DNA from: Sphingomonas caeni
GTDB lineage: Bacteria > Pseudomonadota > Alphaproteobacteria > Sphingomonadales > Sphingomonadaceae
Assembly: GCF_026013415.1 (NCBI RefSeq)
Contig: NZ_JAPDOK010000006.1
Span: 124,001 to 188,000 of the forward strand
DNA length: 64,000 nucleotides
Direction: 5' to 3'
The position numbers were made by a program, and so were the translations under genes. The notes under the pieces are model-generated. The model was given only the letters and a program-made list of their open reading frames with translations, searched no databases and was not told the origin of the DNA. This document shows positions 27,022 through 37,744 of the stretch, piece after piece (position 1 is the stretch's first letter; every line of letters begins with the position of its first letter).

Positions 27022-28905
27022 CTAGTTCTTCTTGCCCGAGACGGTGCCCGCGAAGCTCGTATTGCCAGGCATGCCCTGCGTGGCACCCGCGGTGAAGCTG
27101 TAGGTGCCGCCAATCTCCTCGGCATTGGGGCCGAAGAAACCGCCATCCATCGTCCCGGCATTGCTGGCGCCCGAGACGATGTTGCCGGTGAAGGTGTTGC
27201 CGCCCGAGCGGATCGTGCCGTTCAGCGTATAGGGGGTGAGCACGAAGACGGTGCCCGGGCCGTTGAGGAGCGGATCGCCGATCACGGTCGCGGTGGGAGC
27301 GAAGGTGCCGGCATAGGTGCCGCCCGCGAAGTTGAAGACGAAGCCCGCCGATCCGGTCAGCTTGTAGAGCGTCGTGCCGCTATCCGCGGTGCCGATGCCG
27401 CGCAGGAAGGCGGTGTAGCTGCCCGTGCCGGTGGTGGGCATCGCCGAGAGCGGGGTGCGCACGCCCTGGACCCAGGGATAATAGGTGATCGCCCAATTGC
27501 CCGGGGCGCCCGGGGTGAATTTGCCGGTCAGCCAGGTGCCGAAGCTCGAATAGCTGAGCGTGATCCCCTGATAGGCGGAGCCGTTGTAGAGATCGATGAT
27601 CGTGGTGGTGTTGCCGCTGACCGTGGTGAAGCGGCCGAGCGGCTCGCCGGGAACGGTGCTCGAGCTGGCCGTGCCGGGGTTGCCCGTCAGCCCCTTGAAG
27701 TCATAGGTGCCGACGATGATGGGGTTGACCGCCGAGGTCGCCCCCGCGCCGGTGATGGTGCTGCCGGTGAGGCTCGCGGCGCCGCCGTCGCGCGTGACGA
27801 AGCTGGTGCCCGATGCCTGCGCGGCCTGCGGCGGGACCTGGGCGCCGCCGAACCGGCGGCCGATGAGCGTGCCGACCGCGGCGGTGCCGTCCGACCCGCT
27901 GCTCCAGAACACCGCGCCGACCTCCTCGGCGCCGGGCCCGTAGAGGCGGCCCTGCCAGTTGCCGAGATAGAGCGGGACGGCGGGATCCTGGGGGCTGCCG
28001 CCCATGGTGAACAGCCCGGCAAAAGCGTTTGCGCTGCTCGACAGATTGGCGACCCCGCCGAAATGGGTGTTGGCGAAGGTGGCGGAATTGACCGGATTCA
28101 GCTGCCAGGCGGTGCCGGTCAGGGTGATGGTGCCGCCGCCGAAATCGACATCGATCCTGCCGTTGCCGAGCAAAGGCGCGAAATTGCGCGTGGTGCCGGG
28201 AGCGAAGGTGATACCGTTCGGATAGGTGACCGTGCCGGCCAGATCGACCGCGAAGTTGGCGGCGCCGTTTCGCGGGGTGGCGGCGTCGGGGGTCTCGACG
28301 CCATAGGTGAAGGCATCGGTGCGGAAGGCATTGGTCCCGGTGGTGGTGCGCCGCGTCCACACGCCCGCGCCGACATAGCTGGTCGCCGCGGCCGAATTGT
28401 TGCTGAGCAGCAGCTGGTTGATCCGGTCGGCCGAATCGCCGACCGAATAGAGGCGCACGCGCGGATCGCCGCTGGGGATCTCGTTCGCGGGGCCGAAGGT
28501 GACCGTCGAGCCCGTGCCGGTGGTCGAGGTCAGCGTGTAGCTGTTGGTCGCCTTGTCGTAATGGACCGTGAGCGGGCTCGCCGCGGCCGTCACCGCGCCG
28601 CCCTGCGTGCCTTCGGCCTTGGCGTTGTCGTTGGTGAAATCCTCCGAGACGGTGAGGTTCAGCAGCGAGACGTTGGTGGGCGGGGGTGTGGGAGTGGGGG
28701 TTGGTGTCGGCGTGGGAGTTGGTGTCGGTGTCGGTGTCGGTGTGGGAGTCGGTGTGGGGGTCGGGGTTGGCGTCGGTGTGGGAGTCGGGGTTGGCGTCGG
28801 AGCCGGTGGCGGCGTCGGGGTCCCGCCCATGCCATAGCCCGAGGTACAGGCGGTCAGCAGACCCAGCGCCGACAGGATAACGGGTCCCTTGTGCATCCGC
28901 GCCAT
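27022..28905 (-). CDS. TbpB-like surface lipoprotein, probable Slam substrate
   Basis: The 627-residue protein starts with a lipoprotein signal (lipobox LTAC near residue 20). A long Pro-Thr repeat linker runs from about residue 28 to 75. The remainder is beta-rich, with two barrel-like modules each holding a pattern such as GPGAEEVGAVFW and GPNAEEIGGTYSFTAG, characteristic of TbpB_B_D barrels. The protein would be anchored in the outer membrane and displayed outside by the Slam encoded 10 bases downstream. Members bind transferrin, haem or other host or environmental ligands; the ligand here is unknown. Confidence 0.83.
   Translation of the reverse strand: MARMHKGPVILSALGLLTACTSGYGMGGTPTPPPAPTPTPTPTPTPTPTPTPTPTPTPTPTPTPTPTPTPTPTPPPTNVSLLNLTVSEDFTNDNAKAEGTQGGAVTAAASPLTVHYDKATNSYTLTSTTGTGSTVTFGPANEIPSGDPRVRLYSVGDSADRINQLLLSNNSAAATSYVGAGVWTRRTTTGTNAFRTDAFTYGVETPDAATPRNGAANFAVDLAGTVTYPNGITFAPGTTRNFAPLLGNGRIDVDFGGGTITLTGTAWQLNPVNSATFANTHFGGVANLSSSANAFAGLFTMGGSPQDPAVPLYLGNWQGRLYGPGAEEVGAVFWSSGSDGTAAVGTLIGRRFGGAQVPPQAAQASGTSFVTRDGGAASLTGSTITGAGATSAVNPIIVGTYDFKGLTGNPGTASSSTVPGEPLGRFTTVSGNTTTIIDLYNGSAYQGITLSYSSFGTWLTGKFTPGAPGNWAITYYPWVQGVRTPLSAMPTTGTGSYTAFLRGIGTADSGTTLYKLTGSAGFVFNFAGGTYAGTFAPTATVIGDPLLNGPGTVFVLTPYTLNGTIRSGGNTFTGNIVSGASNAGTMDGGFFGPNAEEIGGTYSFTAGATQGMPGNTSFAGTVSGKKN
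28681..28811. repeat. Low-complexity Pro-Thr coding repeat
   Basis: Degenerate repeats of GGTGTGGGAGTC-type hexamers (plus strand) encode alternating Pro-Thr in the lipoprotein linker. The unit is a multiple of three bases, so changes in copy number alter linker length without shifting the frame. Confidence 0.85.
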
Positions 28906-29130
28906 CGATCGTGCCCTCTCGATAAGTTGCGCGCACTATCCGTAGAGTTACGGAAGCCGTCAAGAATTCATGCGCGTATTCAGGGGCATGCGATAGCGGG
29001 CCGATGTTTCCGGCGCGTGACCCCGGGGCGGGTGCGGAGTGAGATTTGTTGCGATGGCGTGATGGCCGTCACGCGCATCCCGTTACGTGCCGCCTAGCTT
29101 GCTCCAATCCCAACTGGAGGAGTCAGGGCA

Positions 29131-29457
29131 ATGACGACCGTCAATTTTCATATGACCACGCCCGACGGCACGGACGCCACCGTGGAGCTGAGGAACAGCC
29201 AGATCCATGCCAGGATCCGGTTGACGTTCGACGAGAATGGCGACGCGACGACCGACGCGGTCGATCCGACGGCCGACTATACGGTGGCATGGGAGCTGAC
29301 CGGCACGATCAACGACAAGATCGTGGTCGACTGGCGGGCGGACGGCCAGAGCGGTCGAGCGGCCACCGGTTCCATCACTGTCGGCAATTCCATCCCCGTT
29401 CCCGGCGATCGCAGGCGGACCGAGGGCAGGGGCTATTTGCCCGTGATCGGAGGCTGA
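29131..29457 (+). CDS. Hypothetical soluble protein upstream of a beta-barrel gene
   Basis: The 108-residue protein lacks a signal peptide. It is strand-rich (VNFHMTTPDGTDATVELRNS, TVAWELTGTINDKIVVDWRA) and ends with a basic stretch. GGAGGAGTCAGG precedes the ATG. It is separated by only two bases from the GTG of the next gene, so they are cotranscribed. No domain is recognised; a role with the outer-membrane protein is only suggested by position. Confidence 0.7.
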   Translation: MTTVNFHMTTPDGTDATVELRNSQIHARIRLTFDENGDATTDAVDPTADYTVAWELTGTINDKIVVDWRADGQSGRAATGSITVGNSIPVPGDRRRTEGRGYLPVIGG

Positions 29458-29459
29458 GC

Positions 29460-30665
29460 GTGCGTACCACCTTCCTCCTGCTGACGGCCTGTACGGCCGT
29501 TCTCATCCCCGTCGTCGCACAGGCCCAGGGCGCCGCATCGGCGGACCTTCCCGAGTCGCAGGCGCTTCCTGAGGTCAAGCGCGGCCATGCGCGTCTTCTG
29601 ACCGCGCCGGAAGGCGAGGCGAGTGCCGGCATCCCGCGCGAGCGCTACGCGATTACCGCATCGACAGACGACAATGTGCTTGCGCTGACCCTCGCCCCCA
29701 CCTCGCAGGGCTTTCGCGGCGGGGTCGAATCCGCGCTGAACGTCACGGTAAAGGTCCCGCTGGGCGCCGCACTTGGCGCCGCATTAGGCGGCGAAAGGAA
29801 CACTACCGTCGCGGACCAGGGGCTTTCGGACAAATATTCCGCAAGCCTGAGCTATTCTCTGATCAGCACGCACTTTGGTCCCTCGGATGCGCAGGACACC
29901 GCCAACCGGCTGCTCCATCGCCGGTGCCCCGCATTGACGCGGCAATGGCAGGACGACGCGGCCCGGATGGCAGTCGTCAATTCGATCTGCGTCGATATGG
30001 TCGAGCCAAGCGAATTCACTAGGGCCCAGCTTGTGGGCATCACCCAGAATGATGAGCAGGCAAGGGCCCAGGTCGATCAGATTCTTGCGTTCCGTCGGGA
30101 AAAGCTTCGCGCCCCGGTCTATCTGCTGAACGTCACCGGCTCGGTGGGCAAGCGCGCCTATGATTCGTTCGATCCCGCAAATTTCGCGGAACGCAGCACC
30201 GATCGGACCTCGGTGGCGGTCAACGTCGCCGGCGGCATCAGTTTCGGCAATACCGGCCTGTTTGTCGGCGCGGGCTATCAATACCGCCGCGACTATTCGG
30301 ATCCCGAGAAGCGCATTGTCTGCCCCGCGGGATCGACCACCGGCTGCCGGTCGGAGATTTTCGACCTGCCCACGCCCGACATTGACCACAGCGCCTTCGC
30401 GCTCACTCGCTTCGTGGTGGCGCCGATCCGGGTGGGCGGCGTGGCGCCAATGGTCGAGATCAAGGTCGCCTATGACTTCCAGGACAAGCTGTGGGGCGTC
30501 CAGGTGCCGGTCTATTTTCTGACCAACGACGATGGCGGCTTCCGCGGCGGCGTACGGTTCACCTGGGAATCGCGCCCCAACGCACCGGTTGGCAGCACGC
30601 CAGCCAAGCCGAACACGACCTTCGGCGTGTTCATGGTCAAGTCCTTCGACCAGTTCGGCTTCTAA
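29460..30665 (+). CDS. Predicted outer-membrane beta-barrel protein
   Basis: From the GTG at 29460 (GGAGG six bases upstream) the protein is 401 residues with a signal peptide ending AQAQ. A Gly/Ala segment (VPLGAALGAALGG) lies near residue 105. The C-terminal half has alternating amphipathic strands such as VAVNVAGGISFGNTGLFVGA and a terminal Phe. Paired Cys are present (RRCPAL and NSICVD). It resembles an outer-membrane barrel, but no named family is recognised. It forms a two-gene operon with the soluble protein just upstream. Confidence 0.72.
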   Translation: MRTTFLLLTACTAVLIPVVAQAQGAASADLPESQALPEVKRGHARLLTAPEGEASAGIPRERYAITASTDDNVLALTLAPTSQGFRGGVESALNVTVKVPLGAALGAALGGERNTTVADQGLSDKYSASLSYSLISTHFGPSDAQDTANRLLHRRCPALTRQWQDDAARMAVVNSICVDMVEPSEFTRAQLVGITQNDEQARAQVDQILAFRREKLRAPVYLLNVTGSVGKRAYDSFDPANFAERSTDRTSVAVNVAGGISFGNTGLFVGAGYQYRRDYSDPEKRIVCPAGSTTGCRSEIFDLPTPDIDHSAFALTRFVVAPIRVGGVAPMVEIKVAYDFQDKLWGVQVPVYFLTNDDGGFRGGVRFTWESRPNAPVGSTPAKPNTTFGVFMVKSFDQFGF

Positions 30666-30882
30666 CCCGCCCACCGGCACGGGCCCTTCGACCCGGTCCG
30701 CGCCTTCGGCGTCTCCCCTGGGGTACCCATCCCCCGGGGGAGATTGCGTTTTCGCGCGCCGCCCCTTGCCTAAATGCCTGGCGCGCCGCGATATCGCATG
30801 CGCGCAGTCATCTTCTGTTCAGCGTCGAAACGAAATCCTGCGCATCAGCGATCGAGGGCAGCGGTCGAGAGGGAGAGAGACG

Positions 30883-32442
30883 ATGCGGTTGAGGGCAGGA
30901 CGGGCAAGGTTGCTGAGCGGCGTGGCCGCGCTGGCCGCCGCATTGGCGCTGGGCGGGTGCGTCGAGATGGCCGGGACGGTCGAGACCACCAGCGACTATG
31001 CCCCGCCGCCGGTCTGGGCGAACATCGCGGGCTTCGAGAATTACGAATGGATCGACCGCGCCGACGCGCTTTCGCAGGCGATCGGCGAGGCGCCGCCCGA
31101 CTTCGCCTTTTACGCGGGCGGGAGCGAGCCCTGGGCGTGGACCTTCAGCGACGGATCGCTGATGCTGGTCGAGAACCGGCCCGACGGACTGCACAGCTAT
31201 TATTTCGAGGGCGGATCGGACACGCCCTTCCTCGTGCGCGATCCCGAGATGAGCTTCGGCTTCCTCGATGGTGCGGTCGCGGTGGTCTATGGGCCCGAGG
31301 GCGATGTGCTCGATCGCGAGACGGCGCAGGGCTGGCTCTATGCCGCCATGTCCGGATATCAGCACGGGCGGATGCTCAAGCGCACCCTGATCGCGAGCCA
31401 GGAGCGGCGGGCGGTCCAGACGGTCGCCTGGCTCGACACCAGCTATTTGTGGTGGGACTGGCGCCGGTGCTGGGACGAAGGGCGGCGGCGGCACGATGGC
31501 TGGCGGCGGATCCGCGAGAGCGTCGCGGGCCGCGTCCGCCAGCAGCATTGGGGCCAGGAGCGCCAGCGCCGCGCCGACCAGGGCGACCGCTTCCGCCGCT
31601 GGGGCGAGGGCGGGTTCCATGGGCGTCCGCCGGGCAATCTGACCGCGCCGCCCGCCGGGACGCCGATGCCGGCCGCGACGCCGCCTGCGAACTGGATCGG
31701 GCGGCCCAACGGTCCCGGGATCGGGCAGGGCATGGCCGATCGTCCGGGACGCCCCGGTCGCGGCGAGAATGGGCCGCGCAACGATCGGCCGCTCGAAGCC
31801 GGCGAGGCGGGGCTCCAGCCCGATCTGGGGATCGCGCCCGGCGCCGCGCCGGTGGGCGTGCGCGGACGGCCGGTGCGGCAGCAGCCCGCTGCCCCCGCCA
31901 CTGCGGGCGAGCCGCCGGCCGCACGCCCGATGCCGCGCCCCGGCTCGGCGGAGAATGGCGACCGGCCGCGGCCCGAGCGTCAGCCGGGATATCGTCCGCA
32001 GCCGATGCCGGCGGTGACGGGGGCGTCCGATCCGCAGCCGGTGACGGTCGCGCCCGATGTGCCGATGGCGCCGCCCGCGCCCATCTCACGTCCGGTACGC
32101 GGCGACGGGCCGTCGCCGCGTACCCGTTCCGGCGACGATGATTCGCGGCCGCGGCCCAGCTATCGCCCGCCCGATTCGCAGCCCGTGCGGGTGCGCGAGG
32201 TGCCAAGCTATACGCCGCCCGCGCCGAGCTATTCGCCGCCGGCTCCCAGCTATACGCCGCCGCCTGCGCCGAGTTACTCGCCGCCCCCGCCGCCCAGCTA
32301 CTCGCCGCCTCCATCGCCACCGCCGAGCTATAGCCCGCCGCCTCCGCCGCCGAGCTATAGCCCGCCGCCGTCGCCAGCTCCTCCGCCTCCCCCGCCGCCG
32401 CCCGCGCACGTCAATTCGTCGTCGCGCATCGGGGACGATTGA
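30883..32442 (+). CDS. Large lipoprotein with extensin-like proline-rich tail
   Basis: The 519-residue product has a lipoprotein signal (lipobox LGGC). A folded domain follows (residues 30-190) with VWANIAGFENYEWIDRADAL and WTFSDGSLMLVENRPDGLHS. A basic Arg-rich region comes next (WDWRRCWDEGRRRHDGWRR), then about 250 residues of disordered Pro/Gly/Arg sequence ending in SYSPPPPP-type repeats. These repeats resemble plant extensin motifs and suggest a stalk that spans or interacts with peptidoglycan. The ATG was chosen because it has GGGAGAGA upstream and begins the signal. The function is unknown. Confidence 0.75.
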   Translation: MRLRAGRARLLSGVAALAAALALGGCVEMAGTVETTSDYAPPPVWANIAGFENYEWIDRADALSQAIGEAPPDFAFYAGGSEPWAWTFSDGSLMLVENRPDGLHSYYFEGGSDTPFLVRDPEMSFGFLDGAVAVVYGPEGDVLDRETAQGWLYAAMSGYQHGRMLKRTLIASQERRAVQTVAWLDTSYLWWDWRRCWDEGRRRHDGWRRIRESVAGRVRQQHWGQERQRRADQGDRFRRWGEGGFHGRPPGNLTAPPAGTPMPAATPPANWIGRPNGPGIGQGMADRPGRPGRGENGPRNDRPLEAGEAGLQPDLGIAPGAAPVGVRGRPVRQQPAAPATAGEPPAARPMPRPGSAENGDRPRPERQPGYRPQPMPAVTGASDPQPVTVAPDVPMAPPAPISRPVRGDGPSPRTRSGDDDSRPRPSYRPPDSQPVRVREVPSYTPPAPSYSPPAPSYTPPPAPSYSPPPPPSYSPPPSPPPSYSPPPPPPSYSPPPSPAPPPPPPPPAHVNSSSRIGDD

Positions 32443-32492
32443 CGGGGGCGCCGCCCATGTCCGGGGGGGCATGGGCGGCGAGCGGCGCGGGC

Positions 32493-32942
32493 TCAGAAGG
32501 GCAGGATCGCCTCGATCTCGGCCAGCGGCGGGGCTTCGGGCACCGCCACGCCCGCGCGCATCAGAAAGGCGTGCTGGACGAGCATCGCCTGCTGCTCGAT
32601 GCCGTAACGGGCGAGGGGTTTGCCGCGCACGAAGCGATAATCGTAGCGCGCCCAGGGCAGGCGGCGCAGCGGCAGAAAGATGCCCCGCTGGTGCTGCCAG
32701 ACATGCACCATCTCATGGATGAGGAGCGCCTGGGCACTCAGCGGCGCATCGGCGAAATCCTCGCGGTAACGGCCGCCCTCGGGGTGGAAATGGATATGGC
32801 CCATCGGCGCCATGGTGATGTGGCGCGGCTGGAAGAAGGCCCATTTGCGGTTGTGGAGCCGCACCCGGGCATAGTCGATCGCGTCGCCGAAGACGGTGCG
32901 GGCGAGCGCGGTCTCGGAAGGGATGAGGGGGCGGCCGGCCAT
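32493..32942 (-). CDS. Putative zinc metallopeptidase-like protein (HExxH)
   Basis: The 149-residue protein contains ALLIHEMVHVWQHQRG, an HExxH zinc-protease motif followed by QHQ, with a possible third ligand downstream (IEQQAMLVQHAF). Similar short proteins in sphingomonads carry the label 'vgr-related' although they have no VgrG repeats. It resembles the peptidase-like domain found next to polymorphic toxins (DUF4157), but here it stands alone and has no signal peptide. The substrate is unknown. Confidence 0.68.
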   Translation of the reverse strand: MAGRPLIPSETALARTVFGDAIDYARVRLHNRKWAFFQPRHITMAPMGHIHFHPEGGRYREDFADAPLSAQALLIHEMVHVWQHQRGIFLPLRRLPWARYDYRFVRGKPLARYGIEQQAMLVQHAFLMRAGVAVPEAPPLAEIEAILPF

Positions 32943-33024
32943 GACGCCTCTTATCGCGATGCGGCGGGCACCGACAGCTTCGGTTCAGGCAGCCAGGGTC
33001 ACAAGGAAATCCGGAGGAACGTTG

Positions 33025-33462
33025 ATGCGATTGCTACCCTTCATGGCCGTAGCGGCGGCGCTCCTCGCGGCGGCTCCGGCGGCGGCGACCGACTGGCGCG
33101 AGATCAGCACCGCGACCAGCGCCGCGGGCGACAGCGCCTATTATCTGATCGACCGCGATTCGATCCGCCGCGAGGGCGATAGCGCCTTTGCCACGCTCTA
33201 TCTGATCGGGGGCAGTCTGGTGCTCAACGCCGATGTCGAGTTCGATTGCGCCAGCAAAAGGCTGCGCCCGACCTCGGGCTGGCTGATGGAAGGCGACGGC
33301 CCGAAGGAGACGACGGGCATGGAAGACTGGCAGGAAGGGATTGGCGGGAGCCATGCGATCCTGTTCGACTATGTCTGCCAGTTCGATCCCAAGGCCGAGG
33401 ATGCCCATAAAAGCTATGGCGCGGGCGATCCGGTCCCCACGATCCGCGCGCTGCTGAAGTAG
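33025..33462 (+). CDS. Secreted surface-adhesin-E-like protein (copy 1)
   Basis: The 145-residue protein has a signal peptide (AAPAAA cleavage). The mature domain starts TDWREISTATS and contains YYLIDRDSIRREGDSAFATL, the pattern of short exported proteins likened to adhesin E. One Cys pair (FDCASK and YVCQFD) may form a disulfide. GGAGGAAC precedes the ATG. Related sequences occur at 49502 and 51232 in this window. The family function is not established. Confidence 0.72.
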   Translation: MRLLPFMAVAAALLAAAPAAATDWREISTATSAAGDSAYYLIDRDSIRREGDSAFATLYLIGGSLVLNADVEFDCASKRLRPTSGWLMEGDGPKETTGMEDWQEGIGGSHAILFDYVCQFDPKAEDAHKSYGAGDPVPTIRALLK

Positions 33463-33478
33463 GGCGGGCGGGCGAACC

Positions 33479-33997
33479 TCAGGGTTCCCCCAGCCCCTCC
33501 TGCACCATGTCGATCTCGCGCACCCCGCGCTGGCGGCGGGCCGCATCGACCAGTTCGCGCAGTTTCTCGCGGCGGGCGCGGGCCTGGGGCACGTCGCGGA
33601 TCGCGAGCGGGGCGTCGCGGGTGGTCTCGTCGGACGAGGTGATGGTGATGCGGCCGATATCCGCCATCTGGTTGACGATGGTGAAATCGATGCGGACATC
33701 CTTGACGCGGTAAAGCTCGATCTCGTCGATCGACTTGGCCAGGATACCCTTGTGCAGGATCAGCCGGTCGGCGGTGAGCTCATAGGTGGTGGCGAGATTG
33801 CCGATCCATTTCCACGCGGCGATGCCGAGGCCCGCGAGCAGCATCAGCGGGAACAGCCAGGCCCAGTCGATCAGCGTACCCTTGGCGAGCGCCCAGAGCG
33901 TCAGGATCAGCCCCGTGGCGATCAGCAACAGCGTGCCCCAGCCCGCGAGCGTGCCGCGCAGCCAGCCCCAGGTGGAAGAACGGAAACGGTCGATCAT
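33479..33997 (-). CDS. Bacterial PH-domain membrane protein (YdbS/DUF304-like)
   Basis: The 172-residue protein has two membrane helices (TLLLIATGLILTLWAL and LFPLMLLAGLGIAAW) and then a PH-like domain with YELTADRLILHKGILAKSID, VKDVRIDF and GRITITSSDE. This is the bPH_2 architecture of YdbS-like inner-membrane proteins of unknown role. It is convergent with the adhesin-E-like gene. Confidence 0.85.
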   Translation of the reverse strand: MIDRFRSSTWGWLRGTLAGWGTLLLIATGLILTLWALAKGTLIDWAWLFPLMLLAGLGIAAWKWIGNLATTYELTADRLILHKGILAKSIDEIELYRVKDVRIDFTIVNQMADIGRITITSSDETTRDAPLAIRDVPQARARREKLRELVDAARRQRGVREIDMVQEGLGEP

Positions 33998-34093
33998 GCG
34001 GCGGGCCCTCCTGATGATGACACGATCATAGCGGGGCGGGGGCGGTGGAGATAGCGGCGTTGATCGGGGCGGCGGGGGCGATAGAGTGGGGCC

Positions 34094-34681
34094 ATGTCCA
34101 GCTCAGACTATGTCACCTCGACCTTTGCCGACCAGTTCGAGCGTAAGGGCTCCGACTTTATTTATCGCAGGAATCTGCGGGGCGCGCCGATCCGCGTAAC
34201 CGCCGCTGAGCGCGACATGTTCGTCGCCGGTTTCCGGCGGAGCTATAAAGTACTGATTGCGGTGATGACGGTTTCCGTGGTGCTGCTGCTGGCGCTGGTG
34301 ATCGCCCTGGGCGGTCTGGACGATGGCGCCGACCCCGTCATGATGGGGCTGGGAATGGCCGGCGCGGCGATCATATTCATCGTCGGTGTCGTCTGGGCCG
34401 TGCGCCGGATTTATGGCGCACCGGCGCGGGCGCTGGCACAACGCGTCGCCGAGGGCGAGCCGCTGACGCGCGACGAAGGCCGTCGGATGACGCTGAGCTC
34501 GATCAGCTATGGCACGTTCGCGATGGCGGCGATCTTCGGCTTCGGGATAACCGGGCTCAAAGCGATCAAATACGATGTGTGGCACGGCTGGGGACGGCTA
34601 TGGTGGCTGCCGGCCATATTCCTGGGCGGGCTCTCGGCGGTGCAGGCCTTCCGTAAGTGGCGGATGGAGCGGGTGGGCTAA
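34094..34681 (+). CDS. Hypothetical integral membrane protein
   Basis: The 195-residue protein has about four membrane helices (near 52-72, 84-104, 137-157 and 167-183) after a soluble N-terminal segment FERKGSDFIYRRNLRGAPIR. No family is recognised. Its last four bases overlap the 3' end of the opposing GNAT gene. Confidence 0.7.
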   Translation: MSSSDYVTSTFADQFERKGSDFIYRRNLRGAPIRVTAAERDMFVAGFRRSYKVLIAVMTVSVVLLLALVIALGGLDDGADPVMMGLGMAGAAIIFIVGVVWAVRRIYGAPARALAQRVAEGEPLTRDEGRRMTLSSISYGTFAMAAIFGFGITGLKAIKYDVWHGWGRLWWLPAIFLGGLSAVQAFRKWRMERVG

Positions 34682-35175
34682 CCCAGCCGCAGCTCATATT
34701 CGACATTGTCTTCCTCGATCCCGTCGGGCCAGCGGTGGAGCGTGGCGCCGGTGCGGGTGAAGCCGCTGCGTTCGATCGCGCGGCGCGAGGGTTCGTTCGA
34801 GGCACGGTGGCTGACGATGACGCGCGCCATGCCGTTCGCGCGGGCCCAGTCGAGCCGGGCCCGGTGGAGCGTCGCGGCATGGCCGTGCCCGCGCCAGACG
34901 GGACGGATGTATGACATGGCGAAACCTGCGGTGCGGCCGCTCGGGTCCTCGTCGGCGATATAGATGGCGGCGAGGCCGGCGAGAGCGTCGCCGTCGTACA
35001 GGCCGAAGATCGCCATCTTCGGATCGGCGAGCATCGCGCGCCATTTCTCGTCGCTGCGCGCCTCGGCTTCGGCGAGCGAGGTGAAGTAGTTGCCGGGGAA
35101 TTCGGCGAGTGCCTCGAGGCGGATCTCGCGATTGGCCCGCCAGTCATCAGCCGTCAGGCGACGGACCGCGATCAT
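34678..35175 (-). CDS. GNAT-family N-acetyltransferase
   Basis: The 165-residue protein has the GNAT pattern: an N-terminal RRLTADDWRANREIRLEAL, the acetyl-CoA loop region IRPVWRGHGHAATLHRARL (a variant of Q/RxxGxG/A), and RASNEPSRRAIERSGF. It should transfer an acetyl group from acetyl-CoA to an amine; the acceptor is unknown. The start overlaps the PCuAC gene end by four bases, so the two are one operon. Confidence 0.9.
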   Translation of the reverse strand: MIAVRRLTADDWRANREIRLEALAEFPGNYFTSLAEAEARSDEKWRAMLADPKMAIFGLYDGDALAGLAAIYIADEDPSGRTAGFAMSYIRPVWRGHGHAATLHRARLDWARANGMARVIVSHRASNEPSRRAIERSGFTRTGATLHRWPDGIEEDNVEYELRLG

Positions 35176-35612
35176 TTCGGCGCCGGATCGCCCGCGCCGA
35201 CGATAATCGCCTGGACCTCGACCGTCTTGCCGTCGGCGAAGCTGAGCGTCACCGGGGCCTTTTCGCCGGGCTTGAGGCTCGGGGAGACGTCGAACAGCAT
35301 GACGTGCTTGCCGCCGGGAGCGAAGGTGACGGTGGCGCCGGCGGGCACGGCGACCTGCCTGACCGGGGCCATGCTCGTCATGCCGGCATGACCCTCCATG
35401 CTCTCGTGCAGCTCGGCGCGGACCGCGAATTTGGCCATGACGGCGAGGAGGATCGCGTCCTTGCTGCCGCCATGGAGGGCAAAATAGGCCGCGCCCGGAT
35501 TGCCGGCGACCGCGGGGAGCCGGACCCAGGCGCCGTCCACGCTCACATCCCTGGGCGCCTGCTGGCAGCCCGCCAGCATCGCCATCGCCGCAATCGCTCC
35601 AAACGCCCGCAT
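35172..35612 (-). CDS. PCuAC-type periplasmic copper chaperone
   Basis: The 146-residue protein has a lipoprotein-like signal (MLAGC). The PCuAC copper site is present: [13 protein letters not shown] supplies His and Met ligands and HVMLFDV a second pair (the H(M)x10Mx21HxM pattern). It binds Cu(I) in the periplasm and delivers it to the CuA site of cytochrome oxidase. It is followed by a coupled GNAT gene and lies opposite dnaK. Confidence 0.92.
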   Translation of the reverse strand: MRAFGAIAAMAMLAGCQQAPRDVSVDGAWVRLPAVAGNPGAAYFALHGGSKDAILLAVMAKFAVRAELHESMEGHAGMTSMAPVRQVAVPAGATVTFAPGGKHVMLFDVSPSLKPGEKAPVTLSFADGKTVEVQAIIVGAGDPAPK

Positions 35613-35657
35613 TTCACGCGTCTCCCAATTCGGGAAAACCCCTAGATGCGCTCAAAT

Positions 35658-35688
35658 CTTGCGGCAAGCGGGAGGCCACCTATATCCG
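35658..35688 (+). promoter_or_regulatory. Candidate heat-shock (RpoH) promoter of dnaK
   Basis: CTTGCG (35658-35663), 15 bases, then CCTATATCCG (35679-35688). The downstream element fits the alphaproteobacterial RpoH -10 pattern CYTATNTNNG exactly, and CTTG is the core of its -35. It lies 80 bases before the dnaK start. Confidence 0.5.
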
Positions 35689-35767
35689 GTGCCGAAACCG
35701 CTTCGGGTCGCCTCTTTTGGGGCCCGGGCTTAGTCTGAATTTTCGAACGAGGGGCCGACGAGGGACC

Positions 35768-37678
<1,911 letters not shown>

Positions 37679-37744
37679 GCGGATGCACTCTTCCCGCGCT
37701 TCGGGCTATGCCAAGCGCGGGGATGAGGGGCGGGGGCCGAGTGA

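Noticed and set aside
26863..29097. 744-codon frame antisense to the Slam and TbpB-like genes
   Set aside because: Low-complexity Gly/Ala/Arg translation spanning two genes with clear signal peptides and barrel motifs on the other strand.
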